7,145 bases of DNA from Planctomycetota bacterium (lineage in GTDB: Bacteria > Planctomycetota > UBA1135), in the NCBI GenBank assembly GCA_014382465.1, contig JACNJP010000492.1, positions 1-7,145 on the forward strand, read 5' to 3'. The notes below the pieces were generated by a model. It was not told where the DNA came from. It saw only the letters and a program-made list of their open reading frames with translations, and made no database searches. Positions 5,497 to 7,145 of the stretch are shown here, one piece after another; within the stretch, counting starts at the first letter, position 1; each line of letters opens with the position of its first letter. The translations under genes and the position numbers were made by a program.

Positions 5497-6192
5497 ATGC
5501 GCCGCTTCCTCCCGCTCCTGCTCCTGCTCGGTTCATGCGGCGGCCCCGAGCCGCCTGCTCCGGAGCCGGTCCCGGTGGCCAAGCCCGGCGCCGAGAGCGG
5601 GGAGGCCCAAGCGGCCGAAGGAGCCCAGGCTCCCGCCCCCGGCCTGCCTCCCCGCCCCGAGGGGCCGCCCTTCGCCGGCTTCACCCTGCTGCGCGACGCC
5701 CTGCTCGACGCCGAGCTGCCGTGGAAGCACGCCGGCACGCTGAAGGACCCGGTGCCGGTCAACCTCGATTTCCTCGGCGCCTGGGAGTTCGACGAGACCA
5801 AGGACCAGGTCTTCCCACCGGAGGTGATGGCCCTCGACGGTCGCAAGGTCGTCATCCGCGGCTTCATGCTGCCGTCGGTCGACTTCCAGGAGATCCGCGA
5901 GTTCCACCTGGTGCGCAGCCTGTGGGGCTGCTGCTTCGGCGCGCCGCCGCGGCTCAACGAGATCGTGCGCGTGAATCTCCCGAAGGGGGTGGACTACACC
6001 TACGACGGCCTGGAGATCGTCGGCACCCTGCGCGCCGTCTACGAGACCGAGGACGGCATCGCCGAGGACCTCTACCGGCTCCAGGCCGACGGCTTCCGCG
6101 AGCTCGACCGCTACGAGGACCCCGAGGCCCCCGAGGACTTCAACCCCGCCAAGGCGCGCGGGATCATCCTGGGGACCGAGGAAGAGTTCTAG
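5497..6192 (+). CDS. DUF3299 lipoprotein
   Basis: Predicted 231-residue precursor. Residues 1-14 form a signal peptide (RR, then FLPLLLLL) with lipobox L-G-S-C, Cys14 being the lipidation site. The next two residues are glycines, so retention signals cannot be read with confidence. Residues 15-60 are a Pro/Ala/Glu-rich linker. About 88-200 match the DUF3299 pattern: FLGAWEFDETKDQVFPPEV, then GRKVVIRGFMLP, then LVRSLWGCCFGAPPRLNEIV (paired cysteines 145-146), VGTLRAVYE and DLYRLQADG. DUF3299 proteins are exported or envelope proteins of unknown function; the conserved GCCFG cysteines suggest metal binding or redox but this is unproven. The start at 5497 gives a proper signal peptide; an internal ATG at 5533 would lose it. 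GGAGG (5472-5476) is too far upstream to be a clear ribosome site. Codon use is strongly GC-biased. Confidence 0.85.
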   Translation: MRRFLPLLLLLGSCGGPEPPAPEPVPVAKPGAESGEAQAAEGAQAPAPGLPPRPEGPPFAGFTLLRDALLDAELPWKHAGTLKDPVPVNLDFLGAWEFDETKDQVFPPEVMALDGRKVVIRGFMLPSVDFQEIREFHLVRSLWGCCFGAPPRLNEIVRVNLPKGVDYTYDGLEIVGTLRAVYETEDGIAEDLYRLQADGFRELDRYEDPEAPEDFNPAKARGIILGTEEEF

Positions 6193-6196
6193 AATA

Positions 6197-6261
6197 GGTG
6201 TCAGGCTCGGACGAAGGGTTTTGACCGCCCTGGGAGAAACTATTCGTCCGAGCCCGACACC
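6197..6261. repeat. 65-bp near-palindrome (19-bp inverted repeat), REP/MITE-like
   Basis: GGTGTCAGGCTCGGACGAA (6197-6215) and TTCGTCCGAGCCCGACACC (6243-6261) are reverse complements apart from one position. The 27-base centre has further partial symmetry (GTTTT with GAAAC, CCC with GGG). It fills almost the whole gap between the DUF3299 stop and the aldolase ATG, which follows three bases later. Long imperfect palindromes of this kind resemble the REP elements moved by Y1/RAYT transposases. There is no T-run, so it is not a standard intrinsic terminator, though the hairpin could still slow transcription. The class assignment is inference; the symmetry is directly visible. Confidence 0.7.
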
Positions 6262-6264
6262 ATC

Positions 6265-7145
6265 ATGGAAAGCCGCTGGAAGGAATCGGAGGCTCAGGCC
6301 TGGCTCGACCGTTTTGGGCCGGAGCACGGGGATGAGCTGGCGCTGCGGGTCTACGGGGCGCGGCTGATCGGCGCGGACCCGGCGCTGGTGCTGCACGGCG
6401 GCGGCAACGTCTCGGTGAAGGCGGTGGCGGCCGACCTCTACGGCGAGCCGGTCGACGTCATCCACGTCAAGGGCTCGGGCTGGGACCTGGGCGGCATCGA
6501 GCCGGCCGGACTGCCGGCGCTCGAGCTGCTCGGTCTGCGCGGGCTGCGGGCGCTGGACCGGCTCAGCGACGAGGAGATGGTCAACCAGCTCCGCCGCCAC
6601 CTGCTCGACTCGACCGCGCCCAACCCCTCGGTCGAGACCCTGCTGCACGCCTTCCTGCCGCACCGCTACGTCGACCACAGCCACGCCGACGCCGTCCTGG
6701 CGATCAGCAACCAGGAGCACGGCGAGCGCTTCGTCGAGGAGGCGCTCGGCGGCCGCGTCGTCGCCCTGCCCTTCGTCATGCCCGGCTTCCCGCTGGCCAA
6801 GGCGGTGGCCGAGGCCTACGAGGCCCACCCCGAGGTCGAGGGCGTGCTGCTCCACCAGCACGGCCTCTTCACCTTCGCCGACGACGCCCGCGAGTCCTAC
6901 GAGCGCCACGTCGAATTGGTGGACGCCGCCGAGCGCTACCTGGCGGCCGCCGGATCGCCGCGGGTGGCGGTCCAGCCCGGCCTGGCCTTGGTCGAGCACG
7001 GCGAAGCGGCCGCCCGCGCCGCCCGCGTCGCCCCCAAGCTGCGGCGCGCGCTCGCCTCTCACATCCCGTCCCCGCCGGCGCCCCGCTCGCTCGCGGACGC
7101 CCCCCTCCCCGGCCCCGCCGCGGCCCCCGGCGCGCGCGCGCTGCC
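6265..7145 (+). CDS. Class II aldolase, probable bifunctional aldolase/short-chain dehydrogenase, 3' truncated by window
   Basis: The frame is open from ATG 6265 to the window end (293 codons). The N-terminal half is a class II aldolase/adducin domain: LVLHGGGNVSVK (41-52) binds substrate phosphate, DVIHVKGSGWDL (64-75) follows, and the zinc ligands are His138 and His140 (VDHSHAD) and His199 (LLHQHGLFTFADDARESYE, 195-213). This arrangement, including the start ESRWKESEAQAWLDRFG, is typical of the ~680-residue rhamnulose-1-phosphate aldolase/short-chain dehydrogenase fusions and related sugar-phosphate aldolases. The dehydrogenase half would lie beyond the window. No upstream in-frame start exists back to the previous stop at 6190-6192. 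No Shine-Dalgarno site is present; the palindrome occupies that place. The last ~90 bases encode Pro/Ala-rich low-complexity sequence (SPPAPRSLADAPLPGPAAAP) that does not look like the family and may reflect a contig edge. Confidence 0.85.
   Translation, partial: MESRWKESEAQAWLDRFGPEHGDELALRVYGARLIGADPALVLHGGGNVSVKAVAADLYGEPVDVIHVKGSGWDLGGIEPAGLPALELLGLRGLRALDRLSDEEMVNQLRRHLLDSTAPNPSVETLLHAFLPHRYVDHSHADAVLAISNQEHGERFVEEALGGRVVALPFVMPGFPLAKAVAEAYEAHPEVEGVLLHQHGLFTFADDARESYERHVELVDAAERYLAAAGSPRVAVQPGLALVEHGEAAARAARVAPKLRRALASHIPSPPAPRSLADAPLPGPAAAPGARAL

Noticed and set aside
4743..6197. Long 484-codon plus-strand frame across the M50 and DUF3299 genes
   Set aside because: It is an off-frame reading rich in Pro/Arg/Gly; the alternative frames carry clear M50 and DUF3299 motifs.
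5533..7062. Long 509-codon minus-strand frame opposite the DUF3299 and aldolase genes
   Set aside because: It is the antisense shadow of two well-supported genes with strong GC bias at third positions; its translation is repetitive Arg/Val/Gly/Gln-rich with no family signature.
1..7145. CRISPR array, tRNA or rRNA gene
   Set aside because: No regularly spaced direct repeats and no tRNA- or rRNA-like sequence were seen; the repeated elements are all attC sites or the single palindrome.

Overview
The window reads as part of a chromosome from a GC-rich Gram-negative bacterium. The best guess is a Planctomycetota, Myxococcota/Deltaproteobacteria or related metagenome lineage; the sequence alone does not fix the phylum. 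The flanking genes have a strongly GC-biased third codon position. They are an M50 membrane protease, a DUF3299 lipoprotein and a class II aldolase. The block from about 384 to 4655 uses a more mixed codon set and looks like an accessory insertion.

Layout. Positions 15-383 hold the remains of a small multi-pass membrane protein with a one-base frameshift; its 3' end is lost at the edge of the accessory block. Positions about 384-2162 are an integron cassette array with no integrase in view (CALIN-like). It has four attC-type recombination sites, all pointing the same way, at about 741-798, 885-947, 1635-1697 and 2100-2162. They separate a cassette with a possible immunity-like protein (387-887), a very short cassette with a 23-codon ORF (816-887), a TPR-protein cassette (953-1627) and a conserved-hypothetical cassette (1707-2144). 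The last cassette carries the textbook signature: the six bases at its start (TTGGAC) are the exact complement of its own attC left box (GTCCAAC).

Positions 2236-3500 are a broken AlbA_2/HATPase_c_4/winged-helix regulator of the kind found next to type I restriction genes. One lesion is an extra G in a G7 run; the other is an out-of-frame internal deletion. It overlaps by ATGA what looks like the first ~21 codons of hsdR, which then runs into unrelated sequence (3497-3760). This looks like the wreck of a type I restriction-modification locus. A SAM-dependent methyltransferase (3855-4655) follows behind a good Shine-Dalgarno site.

From 4712 the backbone resumes. It contains an M50 site-2-protease-like gene whose HExxH zinc motif is split by a one-base deletion, then a DUF3299 lipoprotein (5497-6192). 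A 65-bp near-palindrome (6197-6261) follows, and then the 5' part of a class II aldolase / probable bifunctional aldolase-dehydrogenase (6265 to the window end). Three lesions are single-base changes in G or C runs, so some may be sequencing or assembly errors rather than biology. The most interesting part is the integrase-less cassette array next to a decaying restriction locus.
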